In this document: positions 33,994 to 42,190 of the stretch, piece by piece
How the letters are laid out: each line of letters opens with the position of its first letter
How positions within the stretch are numbered: the first letter of the stretch is position 1
Assembly: GCF_014645895.1 (NCBI RefSeq)
Contig: NZ_BMMP01000008.1
Coordinates: 197,995 to 261,994 of the forward strand
Direction: 5' to 3'
Source: Streptomyces daqingensis
Lineage (GTDB): Bacteria; Actinomycetota; Actinomycetes; Streptomycetales; Streptomycetaceae
Length of the DNA stretch: 64,000 nt
Position numbers and translations under genes: made by a program
The notes under the pieces: generated by a model
Told to the model about the DNA's origin: nothing
What the model saw: only the letters and a program-made list of their open reading frames with translations
The model's database searches: none

Positions 33994-36110
33994 CTCCGGT
34001 CTTCCTTCCGGGTCTCAGTCCGCACGCTCTGCTGCCGCTTCCGCGGTCCGATCGCCGCGCCGTCGGGCAGGTCCGGCCGCGCCCAGCTCGGTGCCGGGGG
34101 CCGCTTGCGGGTCCGGGCGGCCCCCGCCGAGGGGGCGCCGGGACGCACGCTCCGCTGCGTCGGCGCCACCGAGCGGCGGGCGCCCGGGCGGTCCCCGGCG
34201 GGGACGGAGCGGGAGGCGGCCACGGCCGCTCCGGTGCCGGTGCCGTCCGCCCAGCGGCCCGGCACCCGCGATTCGGCCGGACGCCCGAAGGGCTGCGGTT
34301 CGGCCTGGCCGGGCGTCGCGGCGGCACCGTCTCTGTGGACGGGCCAGCGCGACATCAGCTCCAGGTAGATGCCCCGGAAGGCCTCGACGTTCTGCTCGAC
34401 GGTGAAGAGTTCCAGCGCCCTCGCCCGCGCCGCGGCACCCAGCCGCTCTCTGCGCTCCGCATCGCGCAGCAGCGCCGTGCAACTGTCCGCGAGGGCGCGG
34501 GGATTGCGTGACGGTACGACGAGCCCTGTGCCGCCGATGACCTCGCACACCGCGCCGACGTCGGTCGACACAGTTGCCCGCCCGCAGAACATCGCCTCCA
34601 CCAGTGAGGCGGGGAAGCCCTCGACCGTGCTGGACAGCACCACGACGGCGCCCGCGCCGTATGCCTGCGCCCGCGTCGGTGCGGCAGGGCTGCCCAACTC
34701 GTCGAAGCGGACGGGACTCTCACCCACTGAGCCCGCACCCTCCGCCTCGTCGGGGAACAGCTGCGCGGCGAGGGCCCGGCAGCGCGCCGCGTACTCGGCG
34801 CTCTCCGGTCCCCTGGTGGCCGACGTCGCCACGATGCGCAGCCGCGCCCCCGGGATCGCCCTGCGGACCTCGGCGAAGGCGTGCAGAAGCCCGATCAGGT
34901 CCTTCTCGGGTGCGATGCGGCCGACCCACACCAGCGTCGAACTGTCCGCCTCCATCCGGCTGTCGCGGCGTACGTCCACTCGCCTCGCGCTGTCCGCGCG
35001 TTCACCGATCTCGGCGAACGGCGTGGCATCCATGCCCGGATAGACGGTGCGCAGTTTCTCCCGCGAAGCCCCGCAGCGCTCCTGCCAGCGACGGGCGTGC
35101 GTGTTCCCGGGAGTGACGAGCTGCGCCTGCGTGTAGGCCTCTCTTGCGAGTTGGCGCTGGAACGACGCCAGCAGCGCCCGTACGGGAGCACCCGCGGCAG
35201 TCGGCGCGACGGCGTCGGCAGCACTGGCGAGATAGTGCTCCCGCAACCGCACCCCGTACTCGGTGATCAGCAGCGGGGTGCCGAAGAATCGCTTCGCCAG
35301 CAGCCCCGGCAGCGCGGCGGGGCCGCCTCCCACGACATGGCACAGGTCCGCCTCCGCCAGCCCGGGACAGGCGCTCCCGGTCTCGCGCCCGGCGTCCCTC
35401 CCATGGCCGGGGCAACCGCCCCCGGCGTGGTCGCCGCCCGAGCAGCCGTACCAGTCGAGGGAGAGGGGCCGCAGCGCGCGCTCGAGCCGTTCGGCCACGG
35501 CCAGCAGGTCGCTGACGCCGACCCGGTGCGCGGCGCGGAGAGTGCCGGGGCCCCGGCATGCGGACTGCAGTACGCGGACCGCGAGTTCGGAGCGGAGGGC
35601 GCCCGCCAGGCCGCCGCAGTCGCGGGCGAGTTCGGCGAGTCCGTAGAGCCCCGCGGCGAAACGATCCGACAACTGGCCCTCTCCGCAGGCCAGTTCGCTG
35701 CCCTGTCGCTCACCCCGCGCATCCGGGGCGTCGTACGAGCCGACACCGCACACGGCAGAGGCCAGCTCTCCGAAGCACTCCCCGAAGCGGCGCCGCTCGC
35801 GGCGGCCGAACGCCCCGCTGCGCACTGCGTCTGCGCCTGCGACAGTCCGGCCAGTCCGCCATTGCACCGGTCGGTCTGCCGCGCGCGCAGTACGACCGTC
35901 CGGCTCCCCGTCCCACAGTGGCGCCGTGTGTACCCGTACGACGTTGGCGGGGAGTTCGCACCATCCGGCAGCTTCCTGCCGTGCGCTGCGGCTCAGCGCG
36001 TAGATCTCGAACTCGTGGGCGTCGAGGCCGTGCAGCAGCCGGTCGCACCACACGACCGTCTCGCCGCGCGCGAAGGGGTATCCGCCCTCCGTAAGCAATG
36101 CGATGCGCAC
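33990..36110 (-). CDS. GT4 glycosyltransferase with DUF3492 (PelF-like)
   Basis: About 706 residues. The N-terminal domain opens VRIALLTEGGYPFARGE and contains LLITEYGVRLREHYL, both typical of DUF3492, the acceptor half of PelF-type transferases. A long variable insert (about 90-280) separates it from the GT4 donor domain: LVWVGRIAPEKDL, LRIVATSATRG, VVVLSSTVEGFPASLVEAM (the E-x7-E-type nucleotide-sugar site) and GTGLVVPSRNP. PelF uses UDP-GalNAc/GlcNAc in Pel polysaccharide synthesis. The C-terminal ~110 residues are Pro/Ala/Arg-rich and disordered. Start ambiguous: GTG at 36110 matches the family N-terminus; GTG at 36149 would add 13 residues. Cytoplasmic. First gene of the presumed polysaccharide group. 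Confidence 0.88.
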   Translation of the reverse strand: MRIALLTEGGYPFARGETVVWCDRLLHGLDAHEFEIYALSRSARQEAAGWCELPANVVRVHTAPLWDGEPDGRTARAADRPVQWRTGRTVAGADAVRSGAFGRRERRRFGECFGELASAVCGVGSYDAPDARGERQGSELACGEGQLSDRFAAGLYGLAELARDCGGLAGALRSELAVRVLQSACRGPGTLRAAHRVGVSDLLAVAERLERALRPLSLDWYGCSGGDHAGGGCPGHGRDAGRETGSACPGLAEADLCHVVGGGPAALPGLLAKRFFGTPLLITEYGVRLREHYLASAADAVAPTAAGAPVRALLASFQRQLAREAYTQAQLVTPGNTHARRWQERCGASREKLRTVYPGMDATPFAEIGERADSARRVDVRRDSRMEADSSTLVWVGRIAPEKDLIGLLHAFAEVRRAIPGARLRIVATSATRGPESAEYAARCRALAAQLFPDEAEGAGSVGESPVRFDELGSPAAPTRAQAYGAGAVVVLSSTVEGFPASLVEAMFCGRATVSTDVGAVCEVIGGTGLVVPSRNPRALADSCTALLRDAERRERLGAAARARALELFTVEQNVEAFRGIYLELMSRWPVHRDGAAATPGQAEPQPFGRPAESRVPGRWADGTGTGAAVAASRSVPAGDRPGARRSVAPTQRSVRPGAPSAGAARTRKRPPAPSWARPDLPDGAAIGPRKRQQSVRTETRKEDRR

Positions 36111-36515
36111 GGACGCACCACCCCCGACCGATGATTCGAGCTGAGCCACCGCCCGAAAGGACGAGTGGCGTGACGGGGGAAGACGCTATTCGCGCCAATC
36201 GCACACCATGGACGGTTGTCCGTCGCACCACCAAAAGGGGTGAATGCACGTGACCTACTGACGAGTCGGACGTTCCTATGCGCTAGTGATGCACATCGGA
36301 CGCGCTCCAGACGGAGCCGCAGCGAGGACAACGTCCGGCAGCAGACGAACCCGGCCGGGCGAGCCGCGAAGGCCACGCGGTCTCAGTTCACGGAGATGGA
36401 GACGGTTGCGTCACCCGGCCCGGCACCGCACCGGCTTGGTGCCGCCGCCTTGCCGACGGACCGACACCGGCCACCACCGTCCTCGCGTACCAGGCCGGAC
36501 CGCGGAGTGCGCCGG
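36111..36515. other. Non-coding region between glycosyltransferase and DUF3152 genes
   Basis: About 400 bases, less GC-rich than the surroundings near 36.18-36.30 kb, with no convincing gene. Presumably holds the promoter of the polysaccharide group (minus strand) and the 3' end of the DUF3152 transcript; I see no clear -35/-10 pair or terminator hairpin. Confidence 0.5.
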
Positions 36516-37931
36516 TCAGGCCTTCGGGAACGGCCACGCGTTGGGCTTGCAGGTCGCCTCGCCGCTCGTGACGGTCTTCGTCTGCTGCATCATGACCGGC
36601 GCCAGCGCGCCGTCCTTCTCGCAGCCCACGTGGTTGAGCCCGATCCTGTGGCCCACTTCGTGGTTGATGAGCATCTGCCGGTACGAGTACATGCGGTGGT
36701 CCCCGAAGGTCTTCGCGCCCTGCGCCCACCGGTACCCGTTGATCATGATGCGGTCGGTGGAGGCGGAGTCGCAGGACACCCGCTCCTGGCTCGTGTCGAG
36801 GCCTGACTTCGCACACCACACGTCCGTGGTCGGCGCGCTCGCCAGGGTGATCACGAAATCCGCGTTCCTGCCGTCGACCCGCTCGAAGCTCCGCTCGCCG
36901 TCGTGGGCCCAGCTCCGCTTGTCGTTGAGCGTCTCGTGCACGGCCTTCGTGAAGAGTTCGGACTCCAGGGGGAGCCCCTTCTCGATGTCCACCCGGTAGC
37001 GCAGGACTTCGCCGCCCTTGGAGCCCTTCTCGCCGCCCTTGACGGCGGTGAAGGTGCCCTTTCCCTTGAAGTCGGCCTTGAGAGGCAGGACTTCGGACAT
37101 CTGCTCGGCATACGACGGCGCGGCCTTCTGCGGTGCTCCGGGCGCGTCCCGCCCTTCCTCCGAGCGGGAGGTCGTTCCGTCGTCCGACTGGCCGCGATCG
37201 TCCGACTGCCCGGCGCCGGCCCGGTTCGCCTCGCCACCGGCGACCTGGCCGCTGACGACCACGGCCAGCACCGTCGTCACAGCGAGGGCGAGGACACCCG
37301 TGAACACACGGCCCTTGCCGCTCTTCTTCGGCAGCCGCGGCGGCTCCTGTGCGGGAGCCGGCACGCGCGGCATGCTCCCGGTGGAGGCGTTGCGCCCCTC
37401 GTCGTCATCCCACGCCGGGCCCGGCCCGGGCCCGCCCGGTCCCCTGCCGGGAGGAGCGAAGCGCCCGGGGCCGGCGCCGGGATGACGCGGAGCGGGAGCG
37501 CGTACAAACCGTGCCGCACCGCTCCCGAAGAAGTCCTCATCGAAGGCGTCCAGATACTCCTGCCGTGGGCCTGGACCCTGCCCCGCCCTGGCCGCCGCGC
37601 CAGAAGTCCCCTGCAGCACCCGCCCGGCGGAGCGTTCCGCCCCCGGACCGGGGCCGAGGGAGTCGGCACCCCAGCCACCACCCGGTTCACGCTGCTCGGG
37701 GTGGCCGCCGCGCACCGTAGGACCGTAGGGCTCACCGGTGCCGTTGCCGTGCCACGGCTGACCGGCGCCTGGCGCCCCGTCACGGGGGTCGCGAGCGTAG
37801 GGCGCGGACGGTCTCGGGCCTGCCGTCTCTTCCCGGGCCATGCCGTACGCGGGCGCGGCGCCGTCCCGGCGCGCCGCCCGGTCGGGCGGGTCGCCGGCTT
37901 TTGCGCGCCCCTTGCGGCTATGGCGTCCCAC
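36516..37931 (-). CDS. DUF3152 membrane-anchored protein with metzincin-type zinc motif
   Basis: A 471-residue protein. The first ~205 residues are Pro/Gly/Arg/Asp-rich and presumably cytoplasmic; one transmembrane helix follows (VFTGVLALAVTTVLAVVVSG, about 210-230), then a Ser/Asp/Gly-rich spacer and an external DUF3152 domain (about 280-471). This domain contains HEVGHRIGLNH (H424, E425, H428, G431, H434), an exact HExxHxxGxxH zinc motif, followed by VMM (446-448) as a candidate Met-turn and paired cysteines C437/C461. It therefore looks like a tethered extracytoplasmic metallopeptidase, though the family is formally of unknown function. GTG start overlaps the hydrolase stop (TAGTG) with AAGGTG upstream, so the two are coupled. 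Homologue Rv3207c follows moeZ in M. tuberculosis. Confidence 0.9.
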   Translation of the reverse strand: MGRHSRKGRAKAGDPPDRAARRDGAAPAYGMAREETAGPRPSAPYARDPRDGAPGAGQPWHGNGTGEPYGPTVRGGHPEQREPGGGWGADSLGPGPGAERSAGRVLQGTSGAAARAGQGPGPRQEYLDAFDEDFFGSGAARFVRAPAPRHPGAGPGRFAPPGRGPGGPGPGPAWDDDEGRNASTGSMPRVPAPAQEPPRLPKKSGKGRVFTGVLALAVTTVLAVVVSGQVAGGEANRAGAGQSDDRGQSDDGTTSRSEEGRDAPGAPQKAAPSYAEQMSEVLPLKADFKGKGTFTAVKGGEKGSKGGEVLRYRVDIEKGLPLESELFTKAVHETLNDKRSWAHDGERSFERVDGRNADFVITLASAPTTDVWCAKSGLDTSQERVSCDSASTDRIMINGYRWAQGAKTFGDHRMYSYRQMLINHEVGHRIGLNHVGCEKDGALAPVMMQQTKTVTSGEATCKPNAWPFPKA

Positions 37932-38968
37932 TAGTCACCTTCCGGGTGTACAGGCGTCGAGGACGCAGCCTTGCCCACCTCGGCCTGGCCCGTCAACCGA
38001 CCGGTATCCACAAGCAGTTCACGGAATGCGCACGCGACGATCTCCGGGTACTCCATCATCGCCACATGTCCCGACTCGGGCAAAGCAAGCAGCCGGCTGT
38101 CGCGGAACGCGGCGCACGCCCGGCGCGCCATCCGGAAGCTCACGAGCTGGTCGCGTCCGCCGTACACGAGGAGCGTCGGGGCGAGCACGCGCTCCGCCTG
38201 GCGCCACAGCGAGTGCTGGCCGCCCAGGGTGTAGGCGTCGACGACGCCGCGGGCGGACCGGGCGAGCGAGTCCCAGAAGTAGGGCAGCCGCACTCTCCGC
38301 TCGTACTCCTCGACCGCCGCGGCGAATCCCGCGGGGGAGACGCGCGCCGGGTCGCCGTAGCACAGCGCCATCACCTCCCGCGTCCGACGCTCCGCGGACC
38401 AGCCGCTGGTCAGCCTGCCGAAGAGCCGCGCGACGCCGGGCACCGCGAGGAGCGCCGTGGGCAGCGCGGTGCGCTGCGGCGGAAGCTCCGGCAGCGCGGG
38501 CGAGACCAGCGAGAGGGTGCGCACGAGGTCCGGCCTTATCGCCGCGACCCTCGTGGTCACCGCACCGCCGAGCGAGTTGCCGAGGAGGTGCACGGGGGCG
38601 CGGCCGCACGAGTCGAGGTAGCGGATCACTGCCCGGGCGTGCGCGGAGACCGAGTAGTTGCCGTCGTCGGGCGGCAGGGACATGCCGAAACCGGGCAGGT
38701 CCAGCGCTTCGCCGTCGACGTCGCCCGCGAGCTCCAGCATCAGCGCCGACCAGTTCATCGACGATCCGCCCAGGCCGTGCACGTACAGCGCGGGCGGCAG
38801 GCCCTGCCGCCCCGGCGGGCGTGAGCGGATGTTCAGCGTGAGGCCGGGCAGAGCGACCGATCGGAGCGTCTCACCCTCGTGGGCCGAGGGAGCGCCTGAC
38901 GGCGGCACCGGCTCGGCAGCGCTGGGCGCCCCGGAGTCTGATGCTTCCGGGCGTTCGGTCGACGACAT
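37931..38968 (-). CDS. Alpha/beta hydrolase
   Basis: A 345-residue alpha/beta-hydrolase fold protein. YVHGLGGSSMNW forms the oxyanion hole, GNSLGG the nucleophile elbow (Ser), GGRDQLV the acid and SGHVAMMEYP the catalytic His. The first ~45 residues are Ser/Pro/Ala-rich and disordered; no signal peptide. Translationally coupled to the DUF3152 gene downstream. Likely an esterase, lipase or C-C hydrolase; the substrate is not evident. Confidence 0.88.
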   Translation of the reverse strand: MSSTERPEASDSGAPSAAEPVPPSGAPSAHEGETLRSVALPGLTLNIRSRPPGRQGLPPALYVHGLGGSSMNWSALMLELAGDVDGEALDLPGFGMSLPPDDGNYSVSAHARAVIRYLDSCGRAPVHLLGNSLGGAVTTRVAAIRPDLVRTLSLVSPALPELPPQRTALPTALLAVPGVARLFGRLTSGWSAERRTREVMALCYGDPARVSPAGFAAAVEEYERRVRLPYFWDSLARSARGVVDAYTLGGQHSLWRQAERVLAPTLLVYGGRDQLVSFRMARRACAAFRDSRLLALPESGHVAMMEYPEIVACAFRELLVDTGRLTGQAEVGKAASSTPVHPEGD

Positions 38969-39081
38969 GGGGCAATGTTACGAGACGATCACACGACTCC
39001 TCATGTGTTCGCCGTCACACGTCACCCACGTCTAGTCGTAGCCTCGAATATGAGGCGTCCTTCATGGAAAGGGGAGCGTGC

Positions 39082-39312
39082 ATGCCTGTTGAGCCGATCG
39101 ACCCGGACAGCTTCGAGGATGCGTACGAAGAGGAGCCGGAGGAGGTGCCGGCCGGACTGGAGGCCCCGCCCGAGGACGCCGCGGAGCAGCAAGCCGAGCT
39201 GCTGAGCCAGCGGGACGAACCGATCACCGGCCGCACGGACCTCGAGGCGAACCCCGCGGACGCCGCAGAGCAGGCGCGGGTGGTCGAACTGGAAGAGGAT
39301 GAGTACCGATAA
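39082..39312 (+). CDS. Small, very acidic protein with duplicated motif (76 aa)
   Basis: A 76-residue protein with more than a quarter Asp/Glu and very few basic residues. Two copies of a motif are visible: LEAPPEDAAEQQAELL and LEANPADAAEQARVVEL, about 30 residues apart. ATG at 39082 has GGGGAG upstream. It lacks the C-terminal Gly-Gly-Gln/Glu of Pup. Probably intrinsically disordered; role unknown. Precedes tetR on the same strand by 123 bases and is divergent from the hydrolase gene. Confidence 0.75.
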   Translation: MPVEPIDPDSFEDAYEEEPEEVPAGLEAPPEDAAEQQAELLSQRDEPITGRTDLEANPADAAEQARVVELEEDEYR

Positions 39313-39435
39313 AGCGCCCCATGCGCTGTCTGCCAGCTGAAATTATCGGACCGCAGGAGTCACACTGCGGTTACCCAAAAGTACGATGGCGGCGCAGCGC
39401 ATTCCGCGCTCAGACAGACCGATCAGGGAGGCGGC

Positions 39436-40059
39436 GTGTCAGCCATCGAGCAAACTGAAGCGCGCCCACGCGGCACGCGCCTGCCGCGCCGGGCCCGACG
39501 CAACCAACTGCTGGGGGCAGCCCAGGAAGTGTTCGTCGCGCAGGGCTACCACGCGGCGGCCATGGACGACATCGCCGACCGGGCTGGCGTCAGCAAGCCC
39601 GTGCTGTACCAGCACTTCCCCGGGAAACTGGACCTCTATCTCGCGCTGCTCGACCAGCACTGCGAGTCGCTGCTGCAGGCGGTGAGGGCGGCTCTCGCCT
39701 CGACCAGCGACAACAAGCAGCGCGTGGCCGCGACCATGGAGGCCTACTTCGCGTACGTCGAGGACGAGGGCGGCGCCTTCCGGCTCGTCTTCGAGTCCGA
39801 CCTCACCAACGAGCCCGCCGTGCGGGAGCGCGTGGACAAGGTCAGCCTCGACTGCGCGGAAGCGGTCAGCGAGGTCATCTCCGAGGACACCAAGCTGCCG
39901 CGCGAGCAGTCGATGCTGCTGGCGGTGGGGCTGTGCGGGATGGCGCAGATCACCGCCCGCTTCTGGCTGAGCTCGGGGCAGCCCATCCCCCGTGACTCCG
40001 CGGCCAAGCTGATCTCTTCCCTGTCGTGGAGGGGCATCGCCGGCTTCCCCATGCAGTGA
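39436..40059 (+). CDS. TetR/AcrR family transcriptional regulator
   Basis: A 207-residue TetR-type repressor. The helix-turn-helix is at about residues 40-65: MDDIADRAGVSKPVLYQHFPGK. The rest is all-helical ligand-binding domain. GTG start with AGGGAGG upstream. In M. tuberculosis a TetR gene (Rv3208) also precedes the DUF3107 gene, so this is a conserved pair rather than a local efflux regulator. Target and ligand unknown. Confidence 0.92.
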   Translation: MSAIEQTEARPRGTRLPRRARRNQLLGAAQEVFVAQGYHAAAMDDIADRAGVSKPVLYQHFPGKLDLYLALLDQHCESLLQAVRAALASTSDNKQRVAATMEAYFAYVEDEGGAFRLVFESDLTNEPAVRERVDKVSLDCAEAVSEVISEDTKLPREQSMLLAVGLCGMAQITARFWLSSGQPIPRDSAAKLISSLSWRGIAGFPMQ

Positions 40060-40066
40060 GACGCCC

Positions 40067-40108
40067 GCACGCCCGCAGCAGCACGCACAGTGTTCGCTGC
40101 GGGCGTGC
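40067..40108 (+). terminator. Hairpin after tetR
   Basis: Perfect 13-base stem (GCACGCCCGCAGC with its complement) and 16-base loop, starting 8 bases after the tetR stop. The right arm is duplicated at 40129-40141 within a 19-base direct repeat (40090-40108 and 40123-40141). Confidence 0.65.
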
Positions 40109-40237
40109 GGCGTTCCGCCGCGGTGTTCGCTGCGGGCGTGCCCGGGCGGCCCCCAGGTGGCGGGGGTGTCCGGCTAATGTGTGCTCCGTACAGCGCGGCT
40201 GACCGCGTAACAACTGACCGTTCGGAGGGACATAGCC

Positions 40238-40468
40238 GTGGAGGTCAAGATCGGCGTGCAGCACGCGCCCCGCGAGATCGTCTTCGAGAGCAAGCAGTCT
40301 CCCGAGGAAGTCGAGAGCGCGGTGTCGAAGGCACTGGCCGAAGGCGGCTCGGACATGCTCAGCCTGACGGACGAGCACGGCCGCAAGATCCTGGTCCCGG
40401 CAGGGCGTGTGGCCTACGTCGAGATCGGTGAACAGACCGGCCGCAAGGTGGGCTTCGGCACCATCTGA
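40238..40468 (+). CDS. DUF3107 family protein
   Basis: A 76-residue actinobacterial protein of the DUF3107 family (TB9.4-like, Rv3208A). Seen: VEVKIGVQHAPREIVFES, ESAVSKALAEGG and HGRKILVPAGRVAYVEIG. Predicted compact alpha/beta fold; function unknown. GTG start with GGAGGG upstream. Short intergenic gaps place it in a run of plus-strand genes with tetR. Confidence 0.92.
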   Translation: MEVKIGVQHAPREIVFESKQSPEEVESAVSKALAEGGSDMLSLTDEHGRKILVPAGRVAYVEIGEQTGRKVGFGTI

Positions 40469-40603
40469 GCACCTGCGCAAGACACACGTCAGGAACGGCG
40501 GCGGCTTCCCGAATCTTTCGGGGGGCCGCCGTTTCGCGTGTCCGCCATACGGGGAGTACGGGAACGACCGAACAGCACGTCGGCCGCAACCGAAGGAGGT
40601 CCC

Positions 40604-40891
40604 ATGTTCTGGGAGGCACTCGGCGCGACGGCCCTCGGACTGGTGATCGCCGTCGCGGCCGTCCGGCAGCTCCCGGAGCGACTCGCGCGCGGTCCTCTGG
40701 TCCTGGCGACCGGACCGGCCGCCGCTCTCGTGGGCGGACTCATCTGCAGGGTCGTTCTGGGAAGCGGCCACACGCTCACGACTCTCGCCGTCTCGGCCGT
40801 GGTGAGTGTGGCGATCCTCTCACTGCTGATCGTGGACGTACGCCCCGCTCACCGTCTGCCGGCGAACGTCGTCAGCCCGCCCCGGGCCTGA
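40604..40891 (+). CDS. Small membrane protein (95 aa)
   Basis: A 95-residue hydrophobic protein with about three transmembrane helices (residues 3-20, 33-52, 60-80) and a short Pro/Arg-rich C-terminus. A near-ideal Shine-Dalgarno, GAAGGAGGT, precedes the ATG by three bases. Not assigned to a family; conserved position after DUF3107 is plausible but unchecked. Confidence 0.75.
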   Translation: MFWEALGATALGLVIAVAAVRQLPERLARGPLVLATGPAAALVGGLICRVVLGSGHTLTTLAVSAVVSVAILSLLIVDVRPAHRLPANVVSPPRA

Positions 40892-41066
40892 CGGCGCCGG
40901 TTCAGAACCGGGTGTTCCCACCGCACTCGGAGCGGCGCACCGCGGTTCCTCCCCGCAGTCAAGTCCGCGGGGCGCTCGGCGGTCCCCCGTACGGGCGGCA
41001 CCGCCCGCGCCCGGCTCCCCGTACTCCGCGAGCCTCCGCGAGCGCACGCGCGTCGTCCGCGACCGC

Positions 41067-41798
41067 CTATGCGGCCAGGCCCAGCGCCGCCATCCGCTTG
41101 GTGTGCGCCTCCGTGATACGGGAGAACATTCGCCCGACCTCCGCGAGGTCGAAGCCGTCGGCGAGACCGCCCACCAGCATCGTCGACAGCGCGTCCCGCT
41201 CCGCGACCACGCGCTGCGCCTGGGAGAGGGCCTCGCCCATCAGCCGCCGCGCCCACAGCGCGAGCCTCCCGCCGACCCTGGGGTCGGCCTCGATCGCGGC
41301 CCGCACCTTCTCGACGGCGAAGCTGGAGTGGCCTGTGTCGTCGAGCACACCCAGCACGAGCGCGCGGGTGTCGGAGTCCAGGCGCACGGCTACCTCGCGG
41401 TAGAAGTCCGAAGCGATCGAGTCGCCGACGTACGCCTTGATCAGCCCTTCCAGCCAGTCCGACGGCGCGGTCTGCCGGTGGAACTCGTCGAGCGCCGCCG
41501 CGAACGGCTGCATCGCCTCCGTGGGCTCCACGTCGATCACGGAGAGCCGCTCCCGCAGCTGTGCGAAGTGCTGGAACTCGGCCGAGGCCATGGACGCCAG
41601 TTCCGCCTTGTCGGCCAGGGTCGGCGCGAGCTTCGCGTCCTCGGCCAGCCTCTCGAAGGCGGCGAGCTCGCCGTAGGCCAGCGCTCCCAGCAGATCGACG
41701 ACGGCCGCCCGGTAGGTCGCGTCCGCGGACGCCTCTTCCCAGTTCTGGGTGGCGGTGCCGGTGTGCTCGGTGGCGGGGGTCTTCTCAGGCGTCTCCAT
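41067..41798 (-). CDS. Ferritin-like fold protein (MiaE-like)
   Basis: A 243-residue ferritin-like four-helix protein. Paired Glu/His positions characteristic of a diiron bundle are visible: LGALAYGELAAFERL, ASAEFQHFAQL, and later DTGHSSFAVEKV. Family members are often described as tRNA-(ms2io6A)-hydroxylase-like. The N-terminal ~20 residues are Thr/Glu-rich. ATG at 41798 chosen because it opens the conserved part; no good Shine-Dalgarno. Divergent from the DEAD-box gene, as are Rv3210c and rhlE in M. tuberculosis. Confidence 0.85.
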   Translation of the reverse strand: METPEKTPATEHTGTATQNWEEASADATYRAAVVDLLGALAYGELAAFERLAEDAKLAPTLADKAELASMASAEFQHFAQLRERLSVIDVEPTEAMQPFAAALDEFHRQTAPSDWLEGLIKAYVGDSIASDFYREVAVRLDSDTRALVLGVLDDTGHSSFAVEKVRAAIEADPRVGGRLALWARRLMGEALSQAQRVVAERDALSTMLVGGLADGFDLAEVGRMFSRITEAHTKRMAALGLAA

Positions 41799-42048
41799 GC
41801 GCAGCACGATAGCCCGCCGGATCCGGCCGGGAAGCCCCGTCCCGCAGGCCTCTCCGGCCCCGGGGAACTCGTACACAACAATCGGCCCGGTACACATGCA
41901 CGGATCCGGGGTACAGTGATATTGGCTCCCGCCGGTTCGGCGGGATGCACGTACGCAAGACTGCGGATGCCCGGTCGGAGGCCCGATCGGCTCCGACCCG
42001 ACCGCCCTCCGCGAGGCGCGTGTTCCCCACACGTCCCGTGACAATGGA

Positions 42049-42093
42049 GGGACCGCTCGCGTGAAGAGCGCTTGAGCGAGAGCCAGTGGTCCC
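42049..42093 (+). promoter_or_regulatory. Stem-loop in the DEAD-box helicase leader
   Basis: Arms GGGACC-GCTCGC (42049-42060) and GCGAG (42076-42080) ... GGTCCC (42088-42093) can form an interrupted stem. A second short hairpin (CCCGCCG / CGGCGGG) lies at about 41928-41944. Together they suggest a structured 5' leader of 150-250 bases between the divergent promoters and the helicase start. No other gene in 41799-42190. Confidence 0.45.
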
Positions 42094-42190
42094 GCACAGT
42101 CCGGCGGGCCGGCGAAGGCGCCGCCCCCGGGTCATCGCGGTACGACCCTCCTCGCCGCCTCCTCGCGCGCACACAGAATAGGCCAGCATC

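Noticed and set aside
31213..34368. Long plus-strand frame across the epimerase and membrane-protein genes
   Set aside because: Antisense to well-supported genes with Rossmann and transmembrane signatures; no domain of its own.
42045..42075. Tiny ORFs (ATG with six codons, then GTG with four) in the DEAD-box leader
   Set aside because: No Shine-Dalgarno for either; too short to separate from chance.
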